NCBI GenBank assembly: GCA_002449145.1
Contig: DKCG01000013.1
Location: 1 to 28,169 of the forward strand
DNA length: 28,169 nucleotides
Reading direction: 5' to 3'
Origin: Christensenella sp. UBA6880
GTDB taxonomy: Bacteria; Bacillota; Clostridia; Christensenellales; CAG-917
Shown: positions 1-6,869 of the stretch, piece by piece
Position numbering within the stretch: the first letter of the stretch is position 1
How the letters are laid out: every line of letters starts with the position of its first letter
Notes under the pieces: generated by a model
Told to the model about the DNA's origin: nothing
The model's input: the letters and a program-made list of their open reading frames with translations, nothing else
Database searches by the model: none
Position numbers and translations under genes: made by a program

Positions 1-15
1 GTGGTTTTGTAATAC

Positions 16-54
16 AAAAAAGAGTGATATATCTCGCATATATCACTCTTTTTT
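16..54. terminator. Bidirectional intrinsic terminator
   Basis: A perfect 17-bp inverted repeat (16-32 with 38-54) has a 5-base loop. Six A's begin the left arm and six T's end the right arm, so it can terminate transcription in either direction. It probably ends a gene lying left of the window, since no gene inside the window points into it. Confidence 0.8.
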
Positions 55-306
55 AATGCAAACGGACACATTTAGACCACGAGTACCTGCTGATTATTTT
101 TTCGGGGTCCCTGCAAAACCATAGGTTTTGTGGGGTGAACATTAGGTCGCCGGTCCGAATCCGTGTTCCCCTCCGCGCTCTCAAAACAAGCGACGGGCAA
201 CTCACGCTGTCGTTCCGCACGCCATGCGATGAGGTCCACTATTATTTTGGTGCTGATAAGCAAATTTTACAAAAATCAAATTCGGGTGTGGGTGCAACCC
301 GCCCTC

Positions 307-338
307 AATTATTAATTATTCATTATTAATTATTAATT
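307..338. repeat. AT-rich 32-bp dispersed repeat, copy 1
   Basis: This string of ATTAATT/ATTATT units is identical over 32 bases to 3327-3358. A shortened relative follows a hairpin at 1131-1166. It marks the right-hand edge of the gene-free block at 60-306, just as it marks the right-hand edge of the repeat region before rluD. Confidence 0.8.
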
Positions 339-373
339 CTTTTCGTATCGTTTTTCACTATCGTTAGTTTTTA

Positions 374-401
374 TTGACATATTTTTCAAGAGTGATATAA
401 T
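374..401 (+). promoter_or_regulatory. Promoter of the methyltransferase gene
   Basis: TTGACA (374-379) and TATAAT (396-401) are both exact consensus boxes, 16 bp apart, about 46 bp before the ATG. The predicted transcription start is near 408, giving a 40-base leader that carries a weak AAAGGA ribosome binding site. Confidence 0.85.
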
Positions 402-447
402 CAAATATGAAATTTGTTTCAGGTTAAGAATATAAAAGGATATAAAA

Positions 448-1071
448 ATGAAAATCGATCGCACGCTAAGATTTTTGCAAAACGTAAAATGCCCCGAATC
501 CAACAGATACGGTCGCGCGCAATTAAGAGGTATGAACAACCGCTATTCCCTACTTTCGACGTGGGGGTTGTCGCACGTCTTTTTCCAAAGGAAAAGACTC
601 GTTCTCGATGTGGGTTGCGGTGGCGGCAAAAACCTTAAACGCCTACTCAATCAATCAAAGAACATCAACGCAATCGGCGTAGACCAATCCGCAGAGAGCG
701 TAAAGATGTCCACTCGCAAGAATCGCCGCGCGATAAAATCGGGACGTTTGCAAGTGGTGCAAGGCAGCGTCGAGGCACTTCCCTTCGCAAGCAATCTTTT
801 CGACCTTGTGACCGCAGTCGAATCCGTACACTTTTGGGATATTGAAAAAGGCATATCGGAAGTGTATCGCACCCTCAAAAAAGGCGGACAATTCCTAATC
901 GTCAACGAAACGCAAACGAGCGACGGACTCGAAGCGTATCTTGCCGAAGTCGGCTTTCAAGTTTACACCAAACAGCAACTCGAATCGTACTTGAAGAAAG
1001 CGGGATTCAAGAAAATCCGCACTGACGTCAACGAAAACGGCAAATGGATTACAATCGTTGCCGAAAAATAA
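448..1071 (+). CDS. Class I SAM-dependent methyltransferase, substrate unknown
   Basis: This 207-residue protein has the Rossmann-fold signature of UbiE/MenG-type methyltransferases. The SAM-binding glycine motif LDVGCGGG is at 53-60. The acidic end of strand 2 is GVDQS (77-81). GSVEALPF (106-113) is the usual adenine-side motif, followed by FDLVTAVESVHFWD. A C-terminal helix and strand (QLESYLKKAGF) matches the small-molecule methyltransferases. There is no signal peptide or membrane segment, so it is probably cytoplasmic. The gene stands alone between its own consensus promoter and a terminator at 1089-1118. The ATG was chosen because it starts the motif-bearing frame and has AAAGGA upstream. 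The substrate cannot be read from sequence. Confidence 0.85.
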   Translation: MKIDRTLRFLQNVKCPESNRYGRAQLRGMNNRYSLLSTWGLSHVFFQRKRLVLDVGCGGGKNLKRLLNQSKNINAIGVDQSAESVKMSTRKNRRAIKSGRLQVVQGSVEALPFASNLFDLVTAVESVHFWDIEKGISEVYRTLKKGGQFLIVNETQTSDGLEAYLAEVGFQVYTKQQLESYLKKAGFKKIRTDVNENGKWITIVAEK

Positions 1072-1088
1072 AAAACGCAAACAAAAAA

Positions 1089-1118
1089 ATCTCACTCGAA
1101 AACGAGTGAGATTTTTTT
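1089..1118. terminator. Bidirectional terminator between methyltransferase and ABC gene
   Basis: ATCTCACTCG (1089-1098) pairs with CGAGTGAGAT (1103-1112) around an AAAA loop. It is flanked by A7 on the left and T7 on the right. It sits between two convergent genes and can serve both. Confidence 0.9.
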
Positions 1119-1130
1119 CTTCGTTTATTT

Positions 1131-1166
1131 AAGGCTCTGCCTTCCGCAATTATTAATTATTAATTT
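1131..1166. repeat. Hairpin plus AT-rich repeat, partial copy
   Basis: AAGGC-tct-GCCTT followed by an AT-rich string matches 3310-3340 at 29 of 31 bases. Both differences fall in the hairpin loop, while the stem is kept. A further short AATTATTAATT at 1190-1200 runs into the stop codon of the ABC gene. Confidence 0.7.
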
Positions 1167-1194
1167 TTCCGAGCCACTCGGCGCAAAGTAATTA

Positions 1195-2973
1195 TTAATT
1201 GATATTTACGTCCAAGTCTATATCGTCGACAAATTGCGATTGATACAGTTTCTTGTACACGCCGCCCTTTTCGATGAGTTGGTCGTGCGTGCCTTGCTCG
1301 ACGATTTTGCCGCCGTCTATCACGACTATACAATCCGCTTTGCGAACGGTCGAAAGTCTGTGCGCGACGACGATTGTCGTTCTGCCCTTGCAAAGTTCGA
1401 AGAGTGCCTTTTGGATTATCGCTTCCGTGGTGTTGTCGAGTGCGCTCGTCGCTTCGTCAAGAATGAGAATAGACGGATTTTTGAGGAACACGCGTGCGAT
1501 ACTCAACCTTTGTTTCTGACCGCCCGAAAGTTTGACGCCTCTCTCGCCTATTTGCGTGTCGTAGCCGTCGGGCAGACTTCTGATATATGCGTCGATGTCG
1601 GCTTTCTTTGCCGCCTCGATAATTTCCTCGTCGGTGGCGTTTTCTTTGCCGTATGCGATGTTTTGCTTGAACGTACCCGTAAACAAGAAAACGTCTTGCT
1701 GAACGATACCAACGTTTTTGCGCATAGAATCGTTTTTAATCTCGCTTATAGGCTCGCCGCCAATATAAATCATACCGTTTTCGAACGGATAGAATTTCGG
1801 AATCAAGTGGCAAAGCGTGGTTTTTCCGCCGCCGCTCGCGCCCACGAACGCATACATCTTTCCGTCGGGTATGGTTAGATTTATGTCGTCAAGCACTTCC
1901 TTATCGTGATTATACGAGAAACTCACGTCCTTGAAAACAACGTCGCCTTTGAGGTTTTCCACGTCGTGCGCCGTATCGCTTTCCTTTTCGACGGGAACGT
2001 CCATAATCGCGACGAAGCGTTTGAATCCCGTTATACCGTCTTGCAACTGTTCGAAGAACTGTATGAGCGTTTGCACGGGCGAGATAAAGAGGTTTATGGA
2101 AATCATAAACGACACGAGGTCAACGTAGTCGAAGTTTTCCTTGTCGTAAATGCAGAACAGCGCGCCCGCAAGCAGCACTATGACGTTGTAAATCTCGGTG
2201 ACGAAACTCATACTTGCCCCGAACGTCCCCATAGCCTTGTACGCTTTCGAGCGAGCCTTGACGTATCCGTCGTTGTTCTTTTCAAACTTTTCTTGCTCGT
2301 ATTCGGCGTTGGCGTACGCTTTGGTGACTCTTATACCCGCAATGCTGTTTTCGAGCGTGGCGTTGATATTGCCGATTTCCTCTCTGCTCTTTCTGAACGC
2401 CTTTGACATATTCTTTCTGCACGCAAAAGCGATTATAAACAAAAGCGGCAAAAACGCGAATACGATAAGCGAGAGTTTCCAACTTATCGTGCAAAGATAC
2501 GCAAACGAGCCGAGCGTAACGAACGTCGTGATAAAAAAGTTTTCCGGGCCGTGATGAGCGAGTTCGCTTACGTCGAAAAGGTCGTTCGTCATTCTCGTCA
2601 TAAGTTGCCCCGTTTCGTTGTTGTCGTAAAACGAGTACGGCAGTTTTTCGAGGTGCTCGAACAAATCCGTCCTCATCGCCGCCTGCATTTTCACGCCCAT
2701 AACGTGACCGTAGTAGTTGATGTAGTACTTCATACCCGCGCGCAAAAGGTATATTCCCAAAAGCACGGCGCAAAGAATAAGCACTTCGTTTATAATGCCG
2801 TTTGGAATGCTTTGGCGCAGAATACGTTGCGAAATCATAGGATAAACGAGTCCGCTGACCGAAAATATGAACGAGCAAGTCATATCTGCGGCGAACGTCC
2901 CCTTGTGCGGCTTGTAGTACGCAACGAATCGTTTTAGGAAGTGTTTTTGAGTCTGTTGTTTCTCTTTCTTCAT
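1195..2973 (-). CDS. ABC exporter half-transporter (MsbA/MdlB type)
   Basis: A 592-residue fused membrane-plus-ATPase protein of ABC exporter layout. Residues about 20-310 hold six hydrophobic segments. The nucleotide-binding domain covers about 340-585, with Walker A GASGGGKTT (378-386), signature LSGGQ (482-486), Walker B ILILDE (502-507), a D-loop SALD and H-loop His538. All catalytic residues are present, so it should hydrolyse ATP, probably as a homodimer because no partner half-transporter is adjacent. The substrate is unknown; lipids, peptides and drugs are all possible for this family. No good ribosome binding site precedes the ATG. A TATAAC lies five bases before it, but without a matching -35 box. 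The last codons run into an AT-rich repeat. Confidence 0.92.
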   Translation of the reverse strand: MKKEKQQTQKHFLKRFVAYYKPHKGTFAADMTCSFIFSVSGLVYPMISQRILRQSIPNGIINEVLILCAVLLGIYLLRAGMKYYINYYGHVMGVKMQAAMRTDLFEHLEKLPYSFYDNNETGQLMTRMTNDLFDVSELAHHGPENFFITTFVTLGSFAYLCTISWKLSLIVFAFLPLLFIIAFACRKNMSKAFRKSREEIGNINATLENSIAGIRVTKAYANAEYEQEKFEKNNDGYVKARSKAYKAMGTFGASMSFVTEIYNVIVLLAGALFCIYDKENFDYVDLVSFMISINLFISPVQTLIQFFEQLQDGITGFKRFVAIMDVPVEKESDTAHDVENLKGDVVFKDVSFSYNHDKEVLDDINLTIPDGKMYAFVGASGGGKTTLCHLIPKFYPFENGMIYIGGEPISEIKNDSMRKNVGIVQQDVFLFTGTFKQNIAYGKENATDEEIIEAAKKADIDAYIRSLPDGYDTQIGERGVKLSGGQKQRLSIARVFLKNPSILILDEATSALDNTTEAIIQKALFELCKGRTTIVVAHRLSTVRKADCIVVIDGGKIVEQGTHDQLIEKGGVYKKLYQSQFVDDIDLDVNIN

Positions 2974-3335
2974 ATGTCGTTATAGCTTTATTATCAAAAA
3001 ATCCTATTATCTTTAATTGAAGCTTCCCCCTTCCTCACGTGTTTCCCCTACCGCCGTTCCCCCTCTGCATTCTTTGAGGGAACCCACGGCGTCCGCTTCG
3101 CGTGGGGCAACACTCGGTGCTCGCATAGATAGGGGCATTTCTCTCATTATGTCACTGCGCTTTGTGCGCCAGCTTCGCACCCAAACGGCGCAGTCGCTTG
3201 TACTTTCCGTCAAGCTCGACGCTCGCTACGGTCGCCGCCTTGCGGCTCCAATTCCGTCTTCGAAATCACACATTCCGTTTATAAGTAGGCTTCGAACAGG
3301 CTTCGGATTAAGGCTTCGCCTTCCGCAATTATTAA
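2974..3335. other. Intergenic repeat region between rluD and the ABC gene
   Basis: This 362-bp stretch has no supported gene. It holds the 97-bp dispersed repeat (3031-3127), about 180 bp of unassigned GC-rich sequence, and then AAGGC-ttc-GCCTT (3310-3322) leading into the AT-rich 32-mer. It may be one composite element of about 340 bp, but its left boundary is unclear. Confidence 0.6.
3031..3127. repeat. 97-bp dispersed repeat, copy A
   Basis: It matches 28073-28169 at 92 of 97 positions in the same orientation, with no gaps. No reading frame with a ribosome binding site is evident. The second copy is cut off by the end of the window, so the full shared length is unknown. Confidence 0.9.
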
Positions 3336-3358
3336 TTATTCATTATTAATTATTAATT
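3327..3358. repeat. AT-rich 32-bp dispersed repeat, copy 2, overlapping the rluD stop
   Basis: Identical over 32 bases to 307-338. The rluD frame ends inside it: the last residues KLIINNE and the TAA stop are read from repeat sequence. Confidence 0.85.
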
Positions 3359-4250
3359 TACGGTCGAGTTTCCTAAGCACCGCTTGAAAATATTGCGGCA
3401 ATTCGCACTCGAATCGCATAATTTCGTCGGTGTGCGGATGTTTGAGGACGAGTTCTTTTGCGTGCAGAAGTTGTCCGTGATTATATAGTGCGGTCGAGCC
3501 GCCGTACACCTCGTCGCCGACTATGGGATGATGCAAACTTGCGGCGTGAACCCTTATTTGGTGCGTGCGCCCCGTTTCGAGTTCAAAGCGCACGAGCGTA
3601 TACTGACCGTAGCGTTTCAGCACCTTGTAGTGCGTGACCGCGCGTCTGCCGTTTTCGTCTATAGCCATTTTTTTGCGGTCTTTTTTGCTTCTCGCAATGG
3701 GCTTATCTACAGTGCCTTCGTCCTCTTTGAAATTGCCGTCGCAAAGTCCGTAGTATATTCTGCGAGCGGTCTTTTTCTCGATCTGCGAAGCAAGGCTCTT
3801 GTGCGCCTCGTCGTTTTTTGCCACGACCAACAATCCCGACGTGTCCTTGTCGAGTCTATGCACGATACCCGGGCGAATCACGCCGTTTATGCCGCTCAAA
3901 CTGTCGAGGTTGTACAAAAGCGCGTTCACGAGTGTATCGTTTTTCTTATACGAACTCGCTTGATGCACCACCATACCTTGCGGCTTGTTCACCACCGCCA
4001 TATACTCGTCCTCGTACACGATGTCGAGCGGTATGTTTTCCGCCTTGACTTCGAGCACTTCGGGCTTCGGCACTTCAAAGTCCACCACGTCGCCCTTTTT
4101 AAGTTCAAAGCCGCTTTTTTGCCTTTTTACGCCGTTGACAAGCGCGCCGTCCTTTTCGATGACGGTTTTTGCGTTAGAGCGAGATACGCCCCACTCGGAC
4201 GAAACGAAAACGTCCAACCTTACGTTGTCCTTGTCAACAGTGCGCACCAT
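3336..4250 (-). CDS. rluD: RluD-family 23S rRNA pseudouridine synthase
   Basis: A 304-residue RluA/RluD-type enzyme that isomerises uridines in 23S rRNA to pseudouridine. An S4-like RNA-binding domain covers about 9-60. The catalytic motif HRLDKDTSGL is at 131-140, with Asp134 as the expected catalytic residue. GRTHQIRVH and HPIVGDEVYGG toward the C-terminus are also typical. Together with lspA upstream (stop 4259, start 4250) it reproduces the lspA-rluD pair common in Bacillota. The ribosome binding site is weak (AAGGA, about 12 bases upstream), so translation may be coupled to lspA. The final KLIINNE is encoded by an AT-rich repeat and is probably not part of the ancestral protein. Confidence 0.93.
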   Translation of the reverse strand: MVRTVDKDNVRLDVFVSSEWGVSRSNAKTVIEKDGALVNGVKRQKSGFELKKGDVVDFEVPKPEVLEVKAENIPLDIVYEDEYMAVVNKPQGMVVHQASSYKKNDTLVNALLYNLDSLSGINGVIRPGIVHRLDKDTSGLLVVAKNDEAHKSLASQIEKKTARRIYYGLCDGNFKEDEGTVDKPIARSKKDRKKMAIDENGRRAVTHYKVLKRYGQYTLVRFELETGRTHQIRVHAASLHHPIVGDEVYGGSTALYNHGQLLHAKELVLKHPHTDEIMRFECELPQYFQAVLRKLDRKLIINNE

Positions 4251-4258
4251 ATCCGAGA

Positions 4259-5128
4259 TTATTCCTTGTCCGCGTTCTTCTCGCCGTCCGTATTCTCGGA
4301 TGTGCTTTCGACTTGATTTTGCGTATCGTTTTGCGGAATATCATTCGAATTTTCCGCACTTTTTTGCGAGTTTTCCGCACTATTTTGCGTATTTTCTTCG
4401 GTGTTTTTCACGTCGTTTTGCTCGACTTTTTCGTCCTTTTTCTCGCTCACGACGAACGAATAATCGTTTTGGGACTTCATCATCGGATTGAGATTTATAG
4501 GCGCGTCGAGCGGGTCGATTTGCTCATGCTCGTTTGAGGCTACATTCTTTTGTTCTTCCTCGAACTCTTTTTGGTTCTTTTTCCCTTCCTTAACGAGCAT
4601 TACGATAAGCACCACGACGAGCATAAACGCCCCGACCGTGACGAACGAGTCCGCAATGTTGAAAACGGGGAAACTGTCCCAAAACGAGAATTGAATGAAG
4701 TCGCGCACGTAACCGAAAGCGATACGGTCAACGATGTTGCCAATGCCGCCCGCGGTGATAAACACGAGGGATATTCTGAGCCACTCGGTTTCTTTGAGTG
4801 CGAAAAAGAGGTAAACGCAAATCGCAATCACCACGATAAACGTTATAATCGTAAGACCTATCGTCTTGCCTTGAAAGATTCCGAATCCCGCGCCCTCGTT
4901 TTTGACTTTGACGAGGTTGAACAAGCCTATCACGTTCTCTTGCACGCCGTTTTGGTCAACAAAATTCCAAACGTACTTTTTGGACAACAAATCCGCAACC
5001 AAAATGACCGCAATCACCGCAAGTTCGACGATATACAGCCACCATTTTTTCTTTGCGACTTGCGTCCAGTAGGCAAGAAACGCCTTTGTTCTTGCTTTGT
5101 AATCGATTTTTTCTTCGTTACCGTTCAT
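4259..5128 (-). CDS. lspA: Signal peptidase II (prolipoprotein), long acidic tail
   Basis: An integral membrane aspartyl protease that cleaves the signal peptide from lipidated prolipoproteins. A cytoplasmic N-terminus of about 30 residues precedes four hydrophobic segments. The two catalytic aspartates lie in GGIGNIVDR (Asp134) and FNIADSF (Asp160), and NEGAGFG matches the conserved N-x-GA-F motif. The family is usually about 160 residues; this protein has 289. The extra 110 residues after the last helix form a cytoplasmic tail rich in Asn, Gln, Glu and Ser with imperfect NSAENSQK-like repeats. GAGAGGG precedes the ATG, 9 bp after the sepF stop. The large lipoprotein at 24263-26173 is a likely substrate. 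Confidence 0.93.
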   Translation of the reverse strand: MNGNEEKIDYKARTKAFLAYWTQVAKKKWWLYIVELAVIAVILVADLLSKKYVWNFVDQNGVQENVIGLFNLVKVKNEGAGFGIFQGKTIGLTIITFIVVIAICVYLFFALKETEWLRISLVFITAGGIGNIVDRIAFGYVRDFIQFSFWDSFPVFNIADSFVTVGAFMLVVVLIVMLVKEGKKNQKEFEEEQKNVASNEHEQIDPLDAPINLNPMMKSQNDYSFVVSEKKDEKVEQNDVKNTEENTQNSAENSQKSAENSNDIPQNDTQNQVESTSENTDGEKNADKE

Positions 5129-5137
5129 AAAACCCTC

Positions 5138-5524
5138 TCAGCCTCTGATTTGCGGCGGAATCGTGATAGTCACCCCTTGCGGCGCAAAGAGGAAGATGTT
5201 TTTGGTGATTTGCTGAATACTGCCGTCAAGCGCGTAAATCGCGCCGCTCATAAAGTCGAGAATCCTATACACCGACTGTTGATTGAGCGTGGAAAAATCG
5301 ACTATCACCTGTTCTCTCATTTTGAGGTGGTCGATGAGCAGTTGCACGTCCTTGTAGGTTCTCGGCGAGTAGATAACAACGCCGCCGCTTTGACCGACGG
5401 ACGGTTGCGTGTAACTCGGCACTTGACCGACTTGTGCGGGCTGACTTTGGCGAGAGAAGATTCTTCCGCCTCTTTGCATATCCGCGCGTTGCGTTTGTTC
5501 GTTTCTGAAATATCTTTCGTCCAT
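5138..5524 (-). CDS. sepF: Cell division protein SepF
   Basis: A 128-residue protein. In this family it binds FtsZ filaments, tethers them to the membrane and helps septum assembly. The N-terminal ~45 residues are Gln/Arg-rich and variable, as usual for the linker. No clear N-terminal amphipathic membrane helix is visible (it starts MDERYF), which is slightly unusual. The SepF domain spans about 48-124, with VVIYSPRTYKDVQ, VIVDFSTLN, RILDFMSGAIYALDG and IFLFAPQGVTI as typical segments. It lies directly upstream of lspA. The usual partners between sepF and lspA (ylmG, ylmH, divIVA, ileS) are missing here. Confidence 0.93.
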   Translation of the reverse strand: MDERYFRNEQTQRADMQRGGRIFSRQSQPAQVGQVPSYTQPSVGQSGGVVIYSPRTYKDVQLLIDHLKMREQVIVDFSTLNQQSVYRILDFMSGAIYALDGSIQQITKNIFLFAPQGVTITIPPQIRG

Positions 5525-5536
5525 ATGTTATACCCT

Positions 5537-5765
5537 GTTATGAGTTATATTGCACTTCGTGCAGTGATATTTGCGCCGTGCGCAAGTTATATTGTCCTTC
5601 GGACAGTGATATTGCGGCGTTGCCGCAGTTAAGGAAAATTCGAATCTTCCGCTACTGCACACAAAGTGTGCAATTTCACTTGCGCAATGCACAAATTTCA
5701 TTGTGACAATCGTCACAATTCAACGCACGCTTTGCGTGCATTTCACTGCATTTGCTATGCAAGTG
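5537..5765. repeat. Array of short hairpins with constant spacers, array 1
   Basis: At least eight stem-loops of 4-7 bp follow one another. In the left half the spacers are AGTTATATT or AGTGATATT. Stems there are GCAC/GTGC, GCGC/GCGC, GTCC/GGAC and GCGG/CCGC. In the right half the spacers are AATTTCACT or similar, the inverse orientation. Stems there are GCACAC/GTGTGC, TGTGAC/GTCACA, GCACGC/GCGTGC and GCAT/ATGC. The stems differ in sequence but stay self-complementary. The centre (about 5631-5656) carries GGAAAATTCGAATCTTCC. Confidence 0.75.
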
Positions 5766-5793
5766 CAATCGGGTGTGGGTGTCCCACCCTTTC

Positions 5794-5823
5794 GTCATTC
5801 CGAGCGATAGCGTGGGAATCAAG
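5794..5823. repeat. Truncated copy of the MITE-like element
   Basis: These 30 bases match 6638-6667 at 28 positions. Only the left end of the element is present, just downstream of the yggS stop. Confidence 0.75.
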
Positions 5824-5836
5824 AGTAGCGTAATTT

Positions 5837-6523
5837 TCAATTATTCGGCACTTGCGGCGCATGTGCCACGCGTTCGCCGAACAGCACTCTGCCAAGTCGT
5901 ATCATATTCGAGCCGTGTTCGAGTGCGATTTTGTAGTCGTTCGACATTCCCGCCGACAAATATTCGACGTTTACGCCGTCTTGCTTTATGCTCTTTGCGT
6001 CCTCGAATATCCGTTGCAACTTGTCGTAAAGACGGGCAAGTTCCGTCTTGTCTTCGAGGTTTGGAAGCACACTCATAACGCCTTTTATCTCGATGTGCGG
6101 ATAATCTTTCATACTTTGTATGAAATCGAGCGTTTCTTCGGGGCGTACGCCGCCTTTCGTTATCTCTGCGCCCATATTTATCTCGACGAGGCATTTTTGA
6201 ATCACGTCGTGTTTCACGGCTTGTTTTTCAATCTCTTTTGCCAGTTCCGCCCTATCGAGCGAGTGTATCAAGTCCACTTTTCCGACAACGTACTTGACCT
6301 TGTTTGTTTGCAGTTGACCTATGATATGCCAAACGTACTTTTCGTCGTAATGTTCGACAAATTCTTGCACGCGGTTTTCGCCCAACGCAAAATCGGGCGC
6401 GACGGACATAAACTTGTCTATCGTGTCTTTCGACTGCATTTTGCACGCAGCCACGAGATGTACGTTTCTATCATACTTTGCCACCTCATCGCGCACTTTT
6501 TGAAGGTTGTCGAGTAATATCAT
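5837..6523 (-). CDS. yggS: PLP homeostasis protein (YggS/YlmE family)
   Basis: A 228-residue alanine-racemase-fold protein that binds pyridoxal phosphate and keeps the free cofactor pool balanced; no catalytic reaction is established for the family. The PLP lysine is Lys28 in LVAACKMQS. FALGENRVQE, WHIIGQLQTNK and the C-terminal phosphate-binding SAGMSNDYKIALEHGS...RLGRVLFGER are all family hallmarks. The gene is first of the yggS-sepF-lspA-rluD series, but a 312-bp block of hairpins separates it from sepF. No good ribosome binding site is visible before the ATG, and a second hairpin array begins right upstream. Confidence 0.93.
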   Translation of the reverse strand: MILLDNLQKVRDEVAKYDRNVHLVAACKMQSKDTIDKFMSVAPDFALGENRVQEFVEHYDEKYVWHIIGQLQTNKVKYVVGKVDLIHSLDRAELAKEIEKQAVKHDVIQKCLVEINMGAEITKGGVRPEETLDFIQSMKDYPHIEIKGVMSVLPNLEDKTELARLYDKLQRIFEDAKSIKQDGVNVEYLSAGMSNDYKIALEHGSNMIRLGRVLFGERVAHAPQVPNN

Positions 6524-6529
6524 AGTCTC

Positions 6530-6629
6530 AAATGATATCGCCTATAGCGATGAAATCACTTTGTGGTGATATCGTGCAATTCTGCACGATGATATCCAAA
6601 CTTCGTTTGGGTTATGGAATATTTGAATC
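6530..6629. repeat. Array of short hairpins, array 2
   Basis: Four stem-loops (CGC/GCG, CAC/GTG, CGTGCA/TGCACG, CCAAA/TTTGG) are separated by ATGAAAT, GTGATAT and ATGATAT spacers. They lead into a TTTGAATCTTCCA segment like the centre of array 1. The array lies immediately upstream of yggS. Its centre is interrupted by the MITE-like element; further hairpins (GCGTGC/GCACGC at about 6756-6770) continue on the other side. Confidence 0.65.
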
Positions 6630-6631
6630 TT

Positions 6632-6736
6632 CCATATGTCATTCAGAGCGACAGCGTGGGAATCAAGGCGAAGCCGCATTTCGCGACGCTTGATTGTCAC
6701 GGCACAACATTCGTTGTCCCTCACAATGACATATGG
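6632..6736. mobile_element. 105-bp MITE-like element with 12-bp inverted ends
   Basis: CCATATGTCATT (6632-6643) and AATGACATATGG (6725-6736) are perfect inverted terminal repeats. The interior has no coding potential. Near-identical sequence flanks it on both sides (a GAATCTTCCA-containing segment of about 20 bases at 6613-6634 and 6733-6754), as if the element split or duplicated the array centre. A truncated relative lies at 5794-5823. No transposase is in the window. Confidence 0.6.
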
Positions 6737-6869
6737 ATAATTTGAATCTTCCACTTGCGTGCAGAGCACGCACTCACCAAGCAGATAATCTTGCGAAACT
6801 GCGGCTTGATTATTTATCCGTCTTGTTTTGACAGCAAAGATTCTCTGCGCAGTAGTAGCGCAATTTCAC

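Larger units (their letters stand above)
55..447. other. Gene-free block before the methyltransferase
   Basis: I find no convincing gene here; the short open frames on both strands have no ribosome binding site and no family pattern. About 60-306 is GC-richer and ends in the AT-rich 32-mer at 307-338. It contains a 7-bp hairpin (CAAAACC, loop ATA, GGTTTTG) at about 114-130. It also contains a second imperfect stem-loop at about 132-173, whose apex resembles a tRNA T-arm (GGTCCGAATCC, 152-162). A 13-base string at 282-294 recurs at 5769-5781. The methyltransferase promoter lies at 374-401. Confidence 0.5.
5525..5836. other. Intergenic hairpin-rich region between yggS and sepF
   Basis: No gene is supported in these 312 bp. 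The stretch is filled by the hairpin array at 5537-5765, the 13-base string shared with 282-294 (here 5769-5781), and a truncated copy of the MITE-like element (5794-5823). Confidence 0.7.

Noticed and set aside
152..178. Possible tRNA gene from the GGTCCGAATCC motif
   Set aside because: Only three of five T-stem pairs form, no matching 5' acceptor strand is found 60-80 bases upstream, and no D-arm or CCA end is visible.
2974..3001. Leaderless promoter for the ABC gene (TATAAC five bases before ATG)
   Set aside because: No acceptable -35 box lies 16-18 bp upstream, so it does not meet the standard of the other three cases.
3013..3349. Short open frames on both strands in the repeat before rluD
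   Set aside because: They have no ribosome binding site and lie across a dispersed non-coding repeat that ends in AT-rich sequence.
5537..6770. CRISPR-like array around yggS
   Set aside because: The constant parts are only about 9 bases, the variable parts are self-complementary hairpins rather than spacers of fixed length, and no cas gene is present.
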